This document shows, one piece after another, positions 44,320-52,571 of a stretch of 64,000 nucleotides of DNA. Each line of letters starts with the position of its first letter. Within the stretch, counting starts at the first letter, position 1. The stretch comes from Pseudomonas tolaasii NCPPB 2192 (GTDB lineage: Bacteria > Pseudomonadota > Gammaproteobacteria > Pseudomonadales > Pseudomonadaceae). A program made the translations under genes and the position numbers. The notes under the pieces were generated by a model, which did not search any database, was not told the DNA's origin, and was given only the letters and a program-made list of their open reading frames with translations. The stretch spans positions 4,836,001 to 4,900,000 of the forward strand of contig NZ_PHHD01000001.1 in assembly GCF_002813445.1 (NCBI RefSeq), in the 5' to 3' direction.

Positions 44320-44601
44320 TCAAACAAAGGGCTGCCCGCTGAAGCCGCGTGGCAAGCGCTGCAGGCCGGGCAGGTCGGTCAGGCGCTGCGTCCACGCGCT
44401 GCGCCAATCGGCGGCGGTGTGGGTCTTGGCCTTGCGCGCAGCACGGCGGGCGGCGTTACGCTGCGTGCGGCGGGCTTCTTTATAGGCTTCGGTGTTGCGG
44501 CAGGTACGGCATTTGACCCGGTTCAGCTCGGTGCTGGAGGTGAGGTTCTTGCCGTGGTGGCCGCAGGCCAAATGCCCGGCGACCTTGAAGTGAGTGACCA
44601 T
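44320..44601 (-). CDS. hypothetical basic protein with zinc-ribbon-like motif
   Basis: 93 aa. CGHHGKN and, 13 residues on, KCRTCRN give a Cys-His...Cys-x2-Cys cluster that could bind zinc. It is followed by an Arg/Ala-rich helix (RRTQRNAARRAARKAK) suited to nucleic acid. AGGAGACGCTTAC precedes the ATG. It resembles conserved small Pseudomonas proteins of unknown function. Confidence 0.65.
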   Translation of the reverse strand: MVTHFKVAGHLACGHHGKNLTSSTELNRVKCRTCRNTEAYKEARRTQRNAARRAARKAKTHTAADWRSAWTQRLTDLPGLQRLPRGFSGQPFV

Positions 44602-44782
44602 GTAAGCGTCTCCTTCTTATGGGAATACGCGCACCCCGCCGGCAGGCGAGTCGCGCGAGCAGGGCGGGGCTGTCAACCCCGACGCCTTACGGTTGTGACC
44701 CCACACAGGTCGCAGCGTTCGGTTTTATTCTCGAGGGGGTTCACGTTAACCTGTGGCACGAACAATCATAAAAAAGGAATGA

Positions 44783-45244
44783 ATGATGAGCGTCGAAAAC
44801 CAGGTGCTGGAAGGCAGTTGCCGGTGTAACCGGGTGCGTTTCAGCGTCAGCTTGCCTCCTGTGATTACCATGGCATGCCATTGCAGCGGCTGCCGGAAAA
44901 TGACGTCCAGCGCGTTCTCCCTCAGTGCGTTGATTCCTGCCAGTGGTTTTACCGTCATCCAGGGCTGCCCGGTCATCGGCGGATTGCACGGCGTGGATCG
45001 CCATTATTGCTGCCCGCATTGCATGAGCTGGCTGTTTACCCGCCCCCATGGCATCGATGAGTTCGTCAACGTGCGCGCCGCGTTGCTGGACAACGCCCAG
45101 AGCTACACACCGTTCATGGAAACCTGGACCCGCGAGAAACTGCCCTGGGCAACGACACCGGCGGTTGAAAGCTTTGAGCAGTTGCCTCAGCCTCAGGACT
45201 TCCCGCGCCTGATGCAGGCCTACGCCGAGTTCAGCGCGCGCTGA
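44783..45244 (+). CDS. GFA (glutathione-dependent formaldehyde-activating) family protein
   Basis: 153 aa. The zinc cysteines are GSCRCNRVRF, CHCSGCRK and CCPHC, the full GFA pattern. AAAAAGGAAT lies upstream; the ATG at 44786 is an alternative start. GFA-domain proteins bind zinc and have been linked to glutathione-dependent formaldehyde handling, but most have no tested activity. Confidence 0.87.
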   Translation: MMSVENQVLEGSCRCNRVRFSVSLPPVITMACHCSGCRKMTSSAFSLSALIPASGFTVIQGCPVIGGLHGVDRHYCCPHCMSWLFTRPHGIDEFVNVRAALLDNAQSYTPFMETWTREKLPWATTPAVESFEQLPQPQDFPRLMQAYAEFSAR

Positions 45245-45246
45245 AT

Positions 45247-45774
45247 TCAGTCAATCAGCGCCAGCAAGTCGGTATCGCCCACGTCCACGCCCGCCTGGGT
45301 CAGCAGTGTCGTGGCCTGGCCGCGGTGGTGGGTCTGGTGGTTGAAAAAATGCACCAGCAGGCCAAAGAAGGGTTTGTCGTGCGCGACGCCGCGCATGTTC
45401 TGATAGTGCAGGCGATGGTCGAGGTCTGATTCGCGCAGGCTTTGAGCCCAGTCGATGATGAGCTGATCCAGCCAGGTGCGGCGCAGGGACAGTTCACGGA
45501 TGTCGTTGAATGCCAGCCGTTTGAGGTCTGTCGGCGTCTCGATGGCGCTCAGCGGCCTCAGCGCCTCAAAGCCTGCCGGGTGCATGGCAAAACGCTTGAG
45601 CCATACGGTGTCGCCCAGCGTCAGGTGATTCAGCGTACCGAGGATCGAGCCGAAAAACGCCTGCCGATCTTCCACCAGTTGCGCATCCGTCAGCCTGCCG
45701 GCGGCGTCGTAGACCTTGCAGTTCATCCATTGGTTGTAGCGTGCCAGCAATACCACGTGTTCGATGCGGTTCAC
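45247..45774 (-). CDS. DinB family protein
   Basis: 175 aa four-helix bundle with the DinB metal-binding layout: LNHLTLGDTVWLKRF near residue 48, and HFFNHQTHHRGQ near residue 143. The start is a GTG preceded by GAGGGAGAAAACAG. These proteins bind a divalent metal; some are thiol transferases. Despite the name, a DNA-damage role is not implied. It is convergent with the GFA gene (2 bp). Confidence 0.87.
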   Translation of the reverse strand: MNRIEHVVLLARYNQWMNCKVYDAAGRLTDAQLVEDRQAFFGSILGTLNHLTLGDTVWLKRFAMHPAGFEALRPLSAIETPTDLKRLAFNDIRELSLRRTWLDQLIIDWAQSLRESDLDHRLHYQNMRGVAHDKPFFGLLVHFFNHQTHHRGQATTLLTQAGVDVGDTDLLALID

Positions 45775-45898
45775 CTGTTTTCTCCCTCAAAGGCGCAATG
45801 CCGCCATCATAAGGCGCGCCCGCCCGGCGGTCATGGTGTTCCCGTGGCGGCGGGCTATGGTTGTTTAACGCCAATACTGCGCCCAGGAGGGTGACACC

Positions 45899-46591
45899 AT
45901 GAACACCAGCGATCTACTCGAACAATTGCTGCGCGCCGGCCAGCAAGGCGGCGGCGCGGCGGGCGGTGGCCTGGGCGGCCTGTTGGGCGGCTTACTGAAA
46001 GGCACCGGCACCGGCAATGCTTCGGCCGGTGGTGGGCTGGGAGGGTTGTTGGGTGGCCTGGGCGGTTTGCTCGGGGGGGCACCTGCCGGCGGCACACAAC
46101 AACGGCCTTCGGGCGGGATGAACTATGCAGCACTGGCCTCGCTGGGCATGGCCGCCTTTCAGGCGTACCAGGCCTGGCAACGCCAGCAAGCCAGTGCGCC
46201 GCAGCAGGCGATTCAAACGGTTGACCAGTTGGACGGCCCGGAAGCCGAGGCCCACAGTCATGGCGTGTTGCGCGCATTAATCGCTGCCGCGAAGGCCGAC
46301 GGCAAGATCGATGAGCAAGAACAACGCATGATCAGCGCGGAAATCAGCCGTCACACCGATGACCCCCGGTTACAACAATGGCTCGACGCCGAAGTCGCCA
46401 AACCCCTGAATGCCGCGGATTTTGCCGAATACGCCGGTGACCCGGCGCTGGCGTCGGAAATCTACCTGGCAAGCGTGATGCTGGTGAATGACCAGCAAGG
46501 CGCCGAGCGCGATTACCTGGATGAGCTGGCGGCGCAGTTGCAGATCGACCCGCAGCTGCAACTGCACCTGGAACAGCAAGCCAAGGCCTAG
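45899..46591 (+). CDS. DUF533/TerB-like protein with glycine-rich N-terminus
   Basis: 230 aa. Residues about 18-75 are a low-complexity GGGLGGLLGGLL repeat with a second copy after NASAGG. A hydrophobic stretch MNYAALASLGMAAFQAY follows. The TerB-type helical domain begins at GVLRALIAAAKADGKIDEQE, which has the acidic metal-site look. AGGAGGGTGACACC precedes the ATG. E. coli YebE is a relative. Membrane or envelope-stress association is likely, but function is unknown. Confidence 0.82.
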   Translation: MNTSDLLEQLLRAGQQGGGAAGGGLGGLLGGLLKGTGTGNASAGGGLGGLLGGLGGLLGGAPAGGTQQRPSGGMNYAALASLGMAAFQAYQAWQRQQASAPQQAIQTVDQLDGPEAEAHSHGVLRALIAAAKADGKIDEQEQRMISAEISRHTDDPRLQQWLDAEVAKPLNAADFAEYAGDPALASEIYLASVMLVNDQQGAERDYLDELAAQLQIDPQLQLHLEQQAKA

Positions 46592-47409
46592 AAGCGCACG
46601 GTCGCGCCGGTGGTCAGCCACTGATTGCGATCGCCGGTCAGGCTCTGTCCGGCCACCACATCCACATCAATCAGTTTGCCCAAATGGAAGCGCGGCCCGG
46701 CTTGCCACGCCTGTTCGCCACCCTTCTGACCGTAGCGCTCACCGATCAGCGTGAGCGCGTCCATCAGCTGATACTCGAACCCCGTGCCCCACGTCAGGCG
46801 GTGGTTTTGCTCGCCGCCGTTGTAGGCGTGGGTCCAGCCACCGTTGAGGTTCAGGCGCAGCGCCTGCATCGGTTGCCAGGTCAGCGGAATATTCAGGTCG
46901 GCGCCATCGAACGCATGGTGGCGGTCGAGTGCGAAATGGCTGGTGCCCGACACGGCCAATTGCAGCCCCAGGTCTTCCCGTGCCCACACCTGCGCCTTCA
47001 CTTGCGGGCTGACCTGGGTTTCGGCATTTCCTGCGTTGCTGGCCCGCGACAGCGCCGCGCTCCATTGCACCGAAGGCAATGCGCTAAACGTGCACGCCGG
47101 GTTGAGTGTCTCGTTATGAAGGTTGCCCTGATGCCGGTTAGCGGTGTACCAGGCGTCCACGTTGCACTCGCCCGGATCATTCACCGCGCCATCGTCGACC
47201 GTATAGGCACCGCCCGCCGCATACACCTTGGAGAACACTGCGACGAGCAAAATAAAGCCCAAAGTCAGGCCGATAAAGATCAGGTTGCGTTGCAATGCCC
47301 GGCGTTTGGCCGGCGGCAACAGCAACAAGGTGTGGCGAGCGCCGCGATAGTGACGCGCGCGGTATTTGGCAAACCCGTCCTGACGGTGTGGGGTGTGTTT
47401 TTTGTGCAT
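46588..47409 (-). CDS. hypothetical membrane-anchored beta-barrel-like protein
   Basis: 273 aa. A basic N-terminus (KKHTPHRQDGFAKYRARHYR) leads to one long hydrophobic segment (about 40-65, NLIFIGLTLGFILLVAVFSK) that may be an uncleaved anchor or late signal. The rest has alternating amphipathic strands (LQLAVSGTSHFAL, LRLNLNGGWTHAY) and ends in aromatic Phe (TTGATVRF), like an outer-membrane barrel protein. It has no recognised family for me. It overlaps the 3' end of the TerB-like gene by 4 bp. Confidence 0.65.
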   Translation of the reverse strand: MHKKHTPHRQDGFAKYRARHYRGARHTLLLLPPAKRRALQRNLIFIGLTLGFILLVAVFSKVYAAGGAYTVDDGAVNDPGECNVDAWYTANRHQGNLHNETLNPACTFSALPSVQWSAALSRASNAGNAETQVSPQVKAQVWAREDLGLQLAVSGTSHFALDRHHAFDGADLNIPLTWQPMQALRLNLNGGWTHAYNGGEQNHRLTWGTGFEYQLMDALTLIGERYGQKGGEQAWQAGPRFHLGKLIDVDVVAGQSLTGDRNQWLTTGATVRF

Positions 47410-47427
47410 GATGCACCTCGCTTGAAT

Positions 47428-47775
47428 TCAGCTTTCTACGGTCAGCACCGAAATGCCGCCGGCTTTGGCCTGGCAGACCAGCTCGGACGTGTCGTCACCA
47501 CCGGGCAGGGCGATGACCACATCGGGGCGGCTGTCGGTCAACATGAAATGGTTGCGCTGGCGTTCCGCCTGCTTGCCGTGGCGTTGCCAGTTGGGCGGGT
47601 AGCGCACCACGTCGATGCTCATTTCCCGCGCCCATTCCTCGATGTCGCTGCCCAGGAACTGGTTGCCGCCGTGAATCAATACCTGCACCGGGCGCAGGCG
47701 GTGGTAAGCGTCCAGCACTTGGCGGGACTTTTTGGTGTCGGCGTAATGACGACCTGCACAGATCAGCACGCGCAT
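47428..47775 (-). CDS. DUF2493 (SLOG-superfamily) protein
   Basis: 115 aa. The SLOG Rossmann pattern is visible: MRVLICAGRHYAD at the N-terminus, VLIHGGNQFLGSDIEEWARE in the middle, and VVIALPGGDDTSELVCQAK near the end. These are nucleotide- or ligand-binding proteins related to YpsA and DprA. AAGGATTTGACCC precedes the ATG. It lies 63 nt behind mgtA on the same strand and may be co-transcribed with it. Confidence 0.82.
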   Translation of the reverse strand: MRVLICAGRHYADTKKSRQVLDAYHRLRPVQVLIHGGNQFLGSDIEEWAREMSIDVVRYPPNWQRHGKQAERQRNHFMLTDSRPDVVIALPGGDDTSELVCQAKAGGISVLTVES

Positions 47776-47838
47776 GGGTCAAATCCTTGTAGTGCACGGT
47801 GACGGCCGGGCGGCCGCCACCGTTTGAACGGCGGGAGA

Positions 47839-50553
47839 TCAGTACCACTGCTTGAAGCGGCGGATGTAGATCGTCTTCATCAGTTGGGCCACGCAGCAGT
47901 AGCTGAGCAGGGTGCCCACCAGCCAAGGGAAGTACGCCAGCGGCAGCGGTTGCAGGCCCACCAGGGTGCCCAGCGGCGAGAACGGCACGTAGATCCCCAG
48001 TGCGATCACGATGCAGGTCATCATCAACACCGGCCAGGCGGCGGTGCTCTGGAAGAACGGGATCTTGCGGGTGCGCAACATGTGCACCACCAGGGTTTGC
48101 GAGAGCAGGCCCTCGATAAACCAGCCGGACTGGAACAGGGTCTGCATTTCCACGCTGTTGGCGCTGAACACGTACCACATGAGCGCAAAGGTGGTGATGT
48201 CGAAGATCGACGACGTCGGCCCGATCCAGATCATGAAGCGCCCGATGTTTTTGGCGTCCCATTTGCGCGGCTTGGCCAGGTATTCCTTGTCCATCTTGTC
48301 CCATGGCAGGGCGAGCTGGGAGATGTCGTACATCAGGTTTTGCAACAGCAGGTGGATCGACAGCATCGGCAGGAACGGAATGAACGCACTCGCCACCAGC
48401 ACCGAGAACACGTTGCCGAAGTTGGAGCTGGCGGTCATGTTCAGGTACTTCATGATGTTGCCGAAGGTTTCGCGGCCCTTGAGCACGCCTTCTTCCAGCA
48501 CCATCAGGCTTTTTTCCAGCAGGATGATGTCAGCCGATTCCTTGGCAATGTCGGTGGCGGTGTCCACCGAGATGCCCACGTCGGCATCCCGCAGCGCCGG
48601 CGCATCGTTGATGCCGTCACCCAGGAAACCCACGGTGTGGCCGTTAGCTTGCAGCGCTTTGAGCACACGGGATTTCTGCAGCGGCGTCAGCTTGGCGAAC
48701 ACGGTGCGTTCTTCCACGCGGCGCAGCAGGGTGGCGTCGTCCATCGCTTCGATTTCCACGCCCAACAGCGGCGTGCCCGGCTCCAGGCCGACCTGGCGGC
48801 AGATCTTGCTGGTGACTACGGCGTTGTCGCCGGTCAGCACTTTGACCGCTACGCCAATCTGTTGCAGCGCGGCAATCGCCGGGCCCGCGGTTTCCTTTGG
48901 CGGGTCCAGGAACGTCAGGAAGCCCTGGATCACCAGGTTGCGCTCATCAGCGGTGGTGTACTGCTGACGGGCCAGTGCTTTGGGGATGTTGCGCGTGGCG
49001 ACCACCAGCACACGGAAGCCGTCCTCGTTGTAGTCGTTGGCCAGGGCCAGCAACTCGTCACGGCGGCGGTCATCCAGCGGCACCGCTTCGCCGGCTTCCA
49101 TCATGTGCGTGGAAATGCTCAGCATCTCTTCCACAGCACCCTTGCACACCAGCAATTGGTCGCCGGCGGCGTCCTTGACCACTATCGACAGGCGACGGCG
49201 TACAAAGTCGAAGGGCAGCTCATCGACCTTGCTGTAGGCAAACGGCACCTGGAACTTCGGATTTTGCTCCGAGAACTGCACCACCGCCTGGTCCATCAGG
49301 TTTTTCATGCCGCTCTGGTGGTAGCTGTTCAGCCACGCCAGGGACAGCACCGCGTCATCCCGCTGGCCGAGCGCGTTGACGTGGTGTTCGAGGATGATCT
49401 TGTCCTGGGTCAGGGTGCCCGTCTTGTCGGTGCACAGCACGTCCATCGAACCGAAGTTCTGGATCGCGTTGAGGCGCTTGACCACCACTTTGCGCTTGGC
49501 CATGGCGGTGGCGCCCTTGGCCAGGTTGGCGCTGACGATCATCGGCAGCATTTCCGGGGTCAAGCCTACGGCAACCGCCAGGGCAAACAGGAAGGCATCG
49601 CCCCAGTCGCCTTTGGAGAAACCGTTGAGCAGAAACACGATCGGCACCATCACCAGCATGAAGCGGATCAGCAGCCAGCTGACGCTGTTCACCCCACGGT
49701 CGAAGGCGGTTTGCACCCGTGAGCCGACGATCGCCTTGGCCAGCGAGCCGAAATAGGTGCGCGGCCCGGTGGCCACCACCACGGCTTTGGCCCGGCCGCT
49801 GACCACGTTGGTGCCCATGAAGCAGATGTTGGGCAGATCGAGCAGGTTGCCCTGGTCGGCGGCCATGGAAGACGCCGACTTCTGCGTCACATCGCCAAGG
49901 GTGTCGTACTTTTCCACCGGCAAGGCTTCGCCGGTCAGCACGGCCTGGCTGATAAACAGGTCGCGGGACTCGATGAGGCGGATATCGGCCGGGATCATGT
50001 CACCCGCCGAGAGCTGCACGATGTCGCCGGCCACCAGCTCGCGCATCGGCACTTCGCGCAGCGTCGGCTGGCCGCCGACTTGCTCACGGCGCAGCACGGT
50101 GGCGGTAGTGCGCACCATGGCTTTCAAGGCCTCGGCGGATTTGGCCGAGCGGTGTTCCTGCCAAAAGCGCAGCAGGCTGCTGAGCAGGACCATGGTCATG
50201 ATGATGATGACTTTGGTCGGGTCAGCGTCTTCGCCGGCCTGCATCGGCAGCCAGCAGTCGGTCACGAAACTGATGCCGCCCAGCGTCAGTAGCACATAGA
50301 TGAAGGGGTTGTTCAGTGCCTGCAGGAACTGGACGATGGCGTGAGGCGGCTTGTCATGGGCCACCTCGTTGTAACCTTCGCGGGCCAGGCGCGCCGAAGC
50401 GTCCAGTTCGGTCAGGCCGTCCTGGGTGGCGCGCACGTTGGCGAGAGTGGCCGACAGGCCGTTCTGGGCTTCGCGGGCGGCACGCATCGACAGTTTGGTG
50501 TCGGTGTCGGTGCCATTTTTGTTGTGCAGTGGCGTGTTTTTTACGGCGCTCAT
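47839..50553 (-). CDS. mgtA: magnesium-translocating P-type ATPase
   Basis: 904 aa P-type (P3B) ATPase importing Mg2+ at the inner membrane. The phosphorylated Asp376 is in LCTDKTGTLTQ, with TGEALPVEK in the actuator domain and GDGINDAPALRDADVGISV in the hinge. The membrane motif is GLTPEMLPMIV. I start it at the ATG at 50553, which has GGAGTACAGACA before it; the in-frame extension to 50589 lacks a site. A 12-codon ORF and a hairpin sit in its leader, suggesting transcript-level control by magnesium. Confidence 0.95.
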   Translation of the reverse strand: MSAVKNTPLHNKNGTDTDTKLSMRAAREAQNGLSATLANVRATQDGLTELDASARLAREGYNEVAHDKPPHAIVQFLQALNNPFIYVLLTLGGISFVTDCWLPMQAGEDADPTKVIIIMTMVLLSSLLRFWQEHRSAKSAEALKAMVRTTATVLRREQVGGQPTLREVPMRELVAGDIVQLSAGDMIPADIRLIESRDLFISQAVLTGEALPVEKYDTLGDVTQKSASSMAADQGNLLDLPNICFMGTNVVSGRAKAVVVATGPRTYFGSLAKAIVGSRVQTAFDRGVNSVSWLLIRFMLVMVPIVFLLNGFSKGDWGDAFLFALAVAVGLTPEMLPMIVSANLAKGATAMAKRKVVVKRLNAIQNFGSMDVLCTDKTGTLTQDKIILEHHVNALGQRDDAVLSLAWLNSYHQSGMKNLMDQAVVQFSEQNPKFQVPFAYSKVDELPFDFVRRRLSIVVKDAAGDQLLVCKGAVEEMLSISTHMMEAGEAVPLDDRRRDELLALANDYNEDGFRVLVVATRNIPKALARQQYTTADERNLVIQGFLTFLDPPKETAGPAIAALQQIGVAVKVLTGDNAVVTSKICRQVGLEPGTPLLGVEIEAMDDATLLRRVEERTVFAKLTPLQKSRVLKALQANGHTVGFLGDGINDAPALRDADVGISVDTATDIAKESADIILLEKSLMVLEEGVLKGRETFGNIMKYLNMTASSNFGNVFSVLVASAFIPFLPMLSIHLLLQNLMYDISQLALPWDKMDKEYLAKPRKWDAKNIGRFMIWIGPTSSIFDITTFALMWYVFSANSVEMQTLFQSGWFIEGLLSQTLVVHMLRTRKIPFFQSTAAWPVLMMTCIVIALGIYVPFSPLGTLVGLQPLPLAYFPWLVGTLLSYCCVAQLMKTIYIRRFKQWY

Positions 50554-50683
50554 TGTCTGTACTCCTGTCGCCAATTCTCGACAAAACATACCCGTTACTT
50601 ACCTGAATACAGGCGAGCGAAAGCATGCCGAGCCGCGGACTTCGCGATCGGTTTAAATAAGGTATTTCTATAACTTTTACAGC

Positions 50684-50743
50684 GCCCGCTACTGGCGTGT
50701 TAATTAACTGGCGCGCAGCGGGCTACGACTGGACTTGTTCATA
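50684..50743 (-). promoter_or_regulatory. mgtA leader hairpin overlapping the 12-aa ORF
   Basis: AGCGGGC (50718-50724) pairs with GCCCGCT (50684-50690) around TTAATTAA and two direct copies of ACTGGCG (50691-50697 and 50708-50714). The left arm on the reverse strand lies inside the leader ORF, so a ribosome on the ORF would open it. Confidence 0.45.
50705..50743 (-). CDS. putative 12-aa leader peptide of mgtA
   Basis: The reverse strand carries GGAG, six bases, then ATG at 50743, encoding MNKSSRSPLRAS and a TAA stop, 151 nt before mgtA. Salmonella mgtA is controlled by a short leader ORF (mgtL) whose translation sets Rho-dependent termination. This one is Ser/Arg-rich rather than Pro-rich, so only the arrangement is shared. 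No homologue is known to me; the function is inference. Confidence 0.45.
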
Positions 50744-50788
50744 AAGAACTCCAGGGTATTGATAGGAAAGTTGCTGTTTCCAGCGGGT

Positions 50789-51082
50789 TTAAGCGGCCCG
50801 AGCGTTCACGTACAAGGCGAACATCAGGCTGGCTTGAGCCAGCATGGAAACGTTCGGTCTCTGCGGGTCTTGAGGGTCGGCGTGGTCCCAGTGTTGCAGC
50901 AGTTGGCCGCTGTCGGGGCAGACACGCCAGTGCGCCAGCGGGGGAGCCGGGCGCACGGGGAGGGAGGGTGCAGCAAAGGCCGAGCGGGTAGGGGAAAAGC
51001 CTACGGGCTCGCGGCACAGCTTGGCGCGCAAGGCTGCGGCGAGCGTGCGAATATCAGGCAAAACAATCAGTTGAAAGGTCAT
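50789..51082 (-). CDS. hypothetical protein upstream of mgtA
   Basis: 97 aa. The ATG at 51082 has GAGG seven bases upstream. Protein-like composition: MTFQLIVLPDIRTLAAAL, a Pro/Ala-rich middle (APSLPVRPAPPLAHW), then WRVCPDSGQLLQHWDHAD and a hydrophobic MLAQASLMFALYV. The pattern of a tryptophan-flanked CPDSGQL stretch is like other small conserved Pseudomonas proteins. It lies 45 nt upstream of the leader ORF on the same strand and could be in the mgtA transcript. Confidence 0.5.
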   Translation of the reverse strand: MTFQLIVLPDIRTLAAALRAKLCREPVGFSPTRSAFAAPSLPVRPAPPLAHWRVCPDSGQLLQHWDHADPQDPQRPNVSMLAQASLMFALYVNARAA

Positions 51083-51402
51083 AACACACCTCGGGACCGG
51101 ACAGGCATCCGGCGAGGCAGTTACGGTGGAGCATCGAGCTCTAGCGCAGCTTACCGGACCGGGGAGGCGAGTCCTGTCATATTCTGGGTTTGGCGCCCGA
51201 TGCCCGCAAACGCGGTGCTCGGACAGCGACTAGATACTGTGTCCATTGGCTTCTTTTGTGAGGTTTAAAAAAGGCCCCAGTTGCGGGCACGGGCAATCTA
51301 CTCAGACCGTTACAAAATGTCAACGCATGATTAATTAAAAACGCCGGTGTTCAGAGTTCATTCAGACAAGCTGCATGAATTAGTTGTCGGCGATATATAA
51401 CT
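51083..51402. other. non-coding region with GC-rich structured segment upstream of the 97-aa gene
   Basis: 320 bp without a convincing gene. On the reverse strand the part nearest the LysE gene contains a terminator (51266-51288). Then 51090-51180 is GC-rich with overlapping small palindromes (CCGGACAGGCATCCGG, GAGCATCGAGCTC, and CCGGACCGGGG), which suggests a folded 5' leader for the 97-aa/mgtA transcript. It does not match the M-box or other riboswitch consensus that I know. Confidence 0.4.
51266..51288 (-). terminator. putative Rho-independent terminator after LysE gene
   Basis: On the reverse strand GCCC-(7 nt)-GGGCC is followed by TTTTTT. It lies about 115 nt after the LysE stop. The stem is short. 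Confidence 0.4.
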
Positions 51403-52014
51403 TCATATCCCCTGAGCGGCCAGAACAGCAAGATATAACAATACCAACCCACAGGCGCCATAGCTGATGCGCTGCCAGACGGGGGAAGCGTTCTTGCGCA
51501 ATAGATTGACCAATGCTGCGATCAGGAAACAGGACAACACCGACGCCAGCATGAAGCCCGCAAAAAACATCAGGGTTTGCCCGTGGCTGGGCGTGGCGCC
51601 AACGATGCCGGACAAAGCACTGCCCAGTGCGCCCCAATAGACGATGTTCTTCGGGTTGGCCAGGGAGATCGCGGCACCGACCGCCAATGCGTTTTGACCG
51701 GTGCCTGCAGGCGCACTGTTGGCCTCGGGCAAATGCCATGCATCAATCAGGCTGCGTACGCCCAGCCAGGCCAGGTACACGGCGCACACGATGGTCAGCG
51801 GTACGCGCACCGTATCGTGCTGGATCAGCAGGGCGATACCGGTCAGGCCAATGATGGCCCAGACCGCATCGCCCACCAACGAGCCAAACTGCACCAGCAA
51901 CGCGGGCGTAAAACCGTGGAGCAGGCCTCGGCGCAGAGTCTCGGCCAGCACCGCGCCAGGCGAGAGGCAAAATACAAAACCGAAAACCAGTGCGTAGAAA
52001 AAAATCGTCAACAT
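51403..52014 (-). CDS. LysE family translocator
   Basis: 203 aa inner-membrane exporter with about six hydrophobic helices. It has the RhtB/LysE motif GFVFCLSPGAVLAETLRRGL and the second ISLANPKNIVYWGALGS. AAGGGACGCGGGC precedes the ATG. Exports amino acids or similar small molecules. It starts 73 nt after arsC on the same strand, so it may follow the ars operon or be separate. Confidence 0.9.
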   Translation of the reverse strand: MLTIFFYALVFGFVFCLSPGAVLAETLRRGLLHGFTPALLVQFGSLVGDAVWAIIGLTGIALLIQHDTVRVPLTIVCAVYLAWLGVRSLIDAWHLPEANSAPAGTGQNALAVGAAISLANPKNIVYWGALGSALSGIVGATPSHGQTLMFFAGFMLASVLSCFLIAALVNLLRKNASPVWQRISYGACGLVLLYLAVLAAQGI

Positions 52015-52087
52015 GCCCGCGTCCCTTCGAGAAAGGGCACGAGCATACGCTGGCCGGGGTGTGCAGATCGAGTGTTGATTACCCGCT

Positions 52088-52558
52088 TTATAACAACGCG
52101 ATGCGGTCGAGTTCGGCCTTCAAGCCGGCAGTGTCGAGACGGGCGAAAGGCAGCGCAAAAAACGCCTGGCAGCGGGTGGCAATGATGCCCAGTGTCGCAT
52201 TGAAGGCCTCCCTGATGCTGGCATCGTCCCCCGTTATCTCCGACGGGTCTTCCAGCCCCCAATGCGCCTTCGTGGCCGGCCCGAAATAGACGGGGCATGC
52301 TTCGCCGGCGGCCTTGTCGCACACCGTGATCACCACATCCGGCGGGCTGCCTTCAAATGCCTCGTTGCCTTTGCTGTACAACCCCTCGGTGCTGATGCCC
52401 GCGGCCTGCAACGTGCTCAGGCTGCGGGGCAACACGTGCCCCTTGGGGAAGCTGCCGGAACTGATCGCCTCGAAACCCGGCGGCGCGAGGTGGTTGAACA
52501 CCGCTTCGGACAAGATGCTGCGGCAACTGTTGGCGGTACACATGAACAGGACTTTCAT
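52088..52558 (-). CDS. arsC: arsenate reductase (thioredoxin-linked)
   Basis: 156 aa low-molecular-weight phosphatase fold. The P-loop is CTANSCRS (Cys7, Cys12, Arg13), and the redox cysteines Cys80 and Cys88 sit in ITVCDKAAGEACPV, as in the S. aureus-type ArsC. It reduces arsenate to arsenite for export. Separated by 13 nt from arsB. Confidence 0.92.
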   Translation of the reverse strand: MKVLFMCTANSCRSILSEAVFNHLAPPGFEAISSGSFPKGHVLPRSLSTLQAAGISTEGLYSKGNEAFEGSPPDVVITVCDKAAGEACPVYFGPATKAHWGLEDPSEITGDDASIREAFNATLGIIATRCQAFFALPFARLDTAGLKAELDRIALL

Positions 52559-52571
52559 GGCGCGAACTCCT

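Noticed and set aside
47824..49722. 632-codon forward frame opposite mgtA
   Set aside because: Gln/His/Arg-rich antisense translation with no domain; mgtA is unambiguous on the other strand.
51090..51180. M-box (ykoK) magnesium riboswitch upstream of the mgtA region
   Set aside because: The conserved GGUGAGGCUCC and GCUGGAUGC boxes are not present in order. Only a loose similarity to parts of the consensus was seen.
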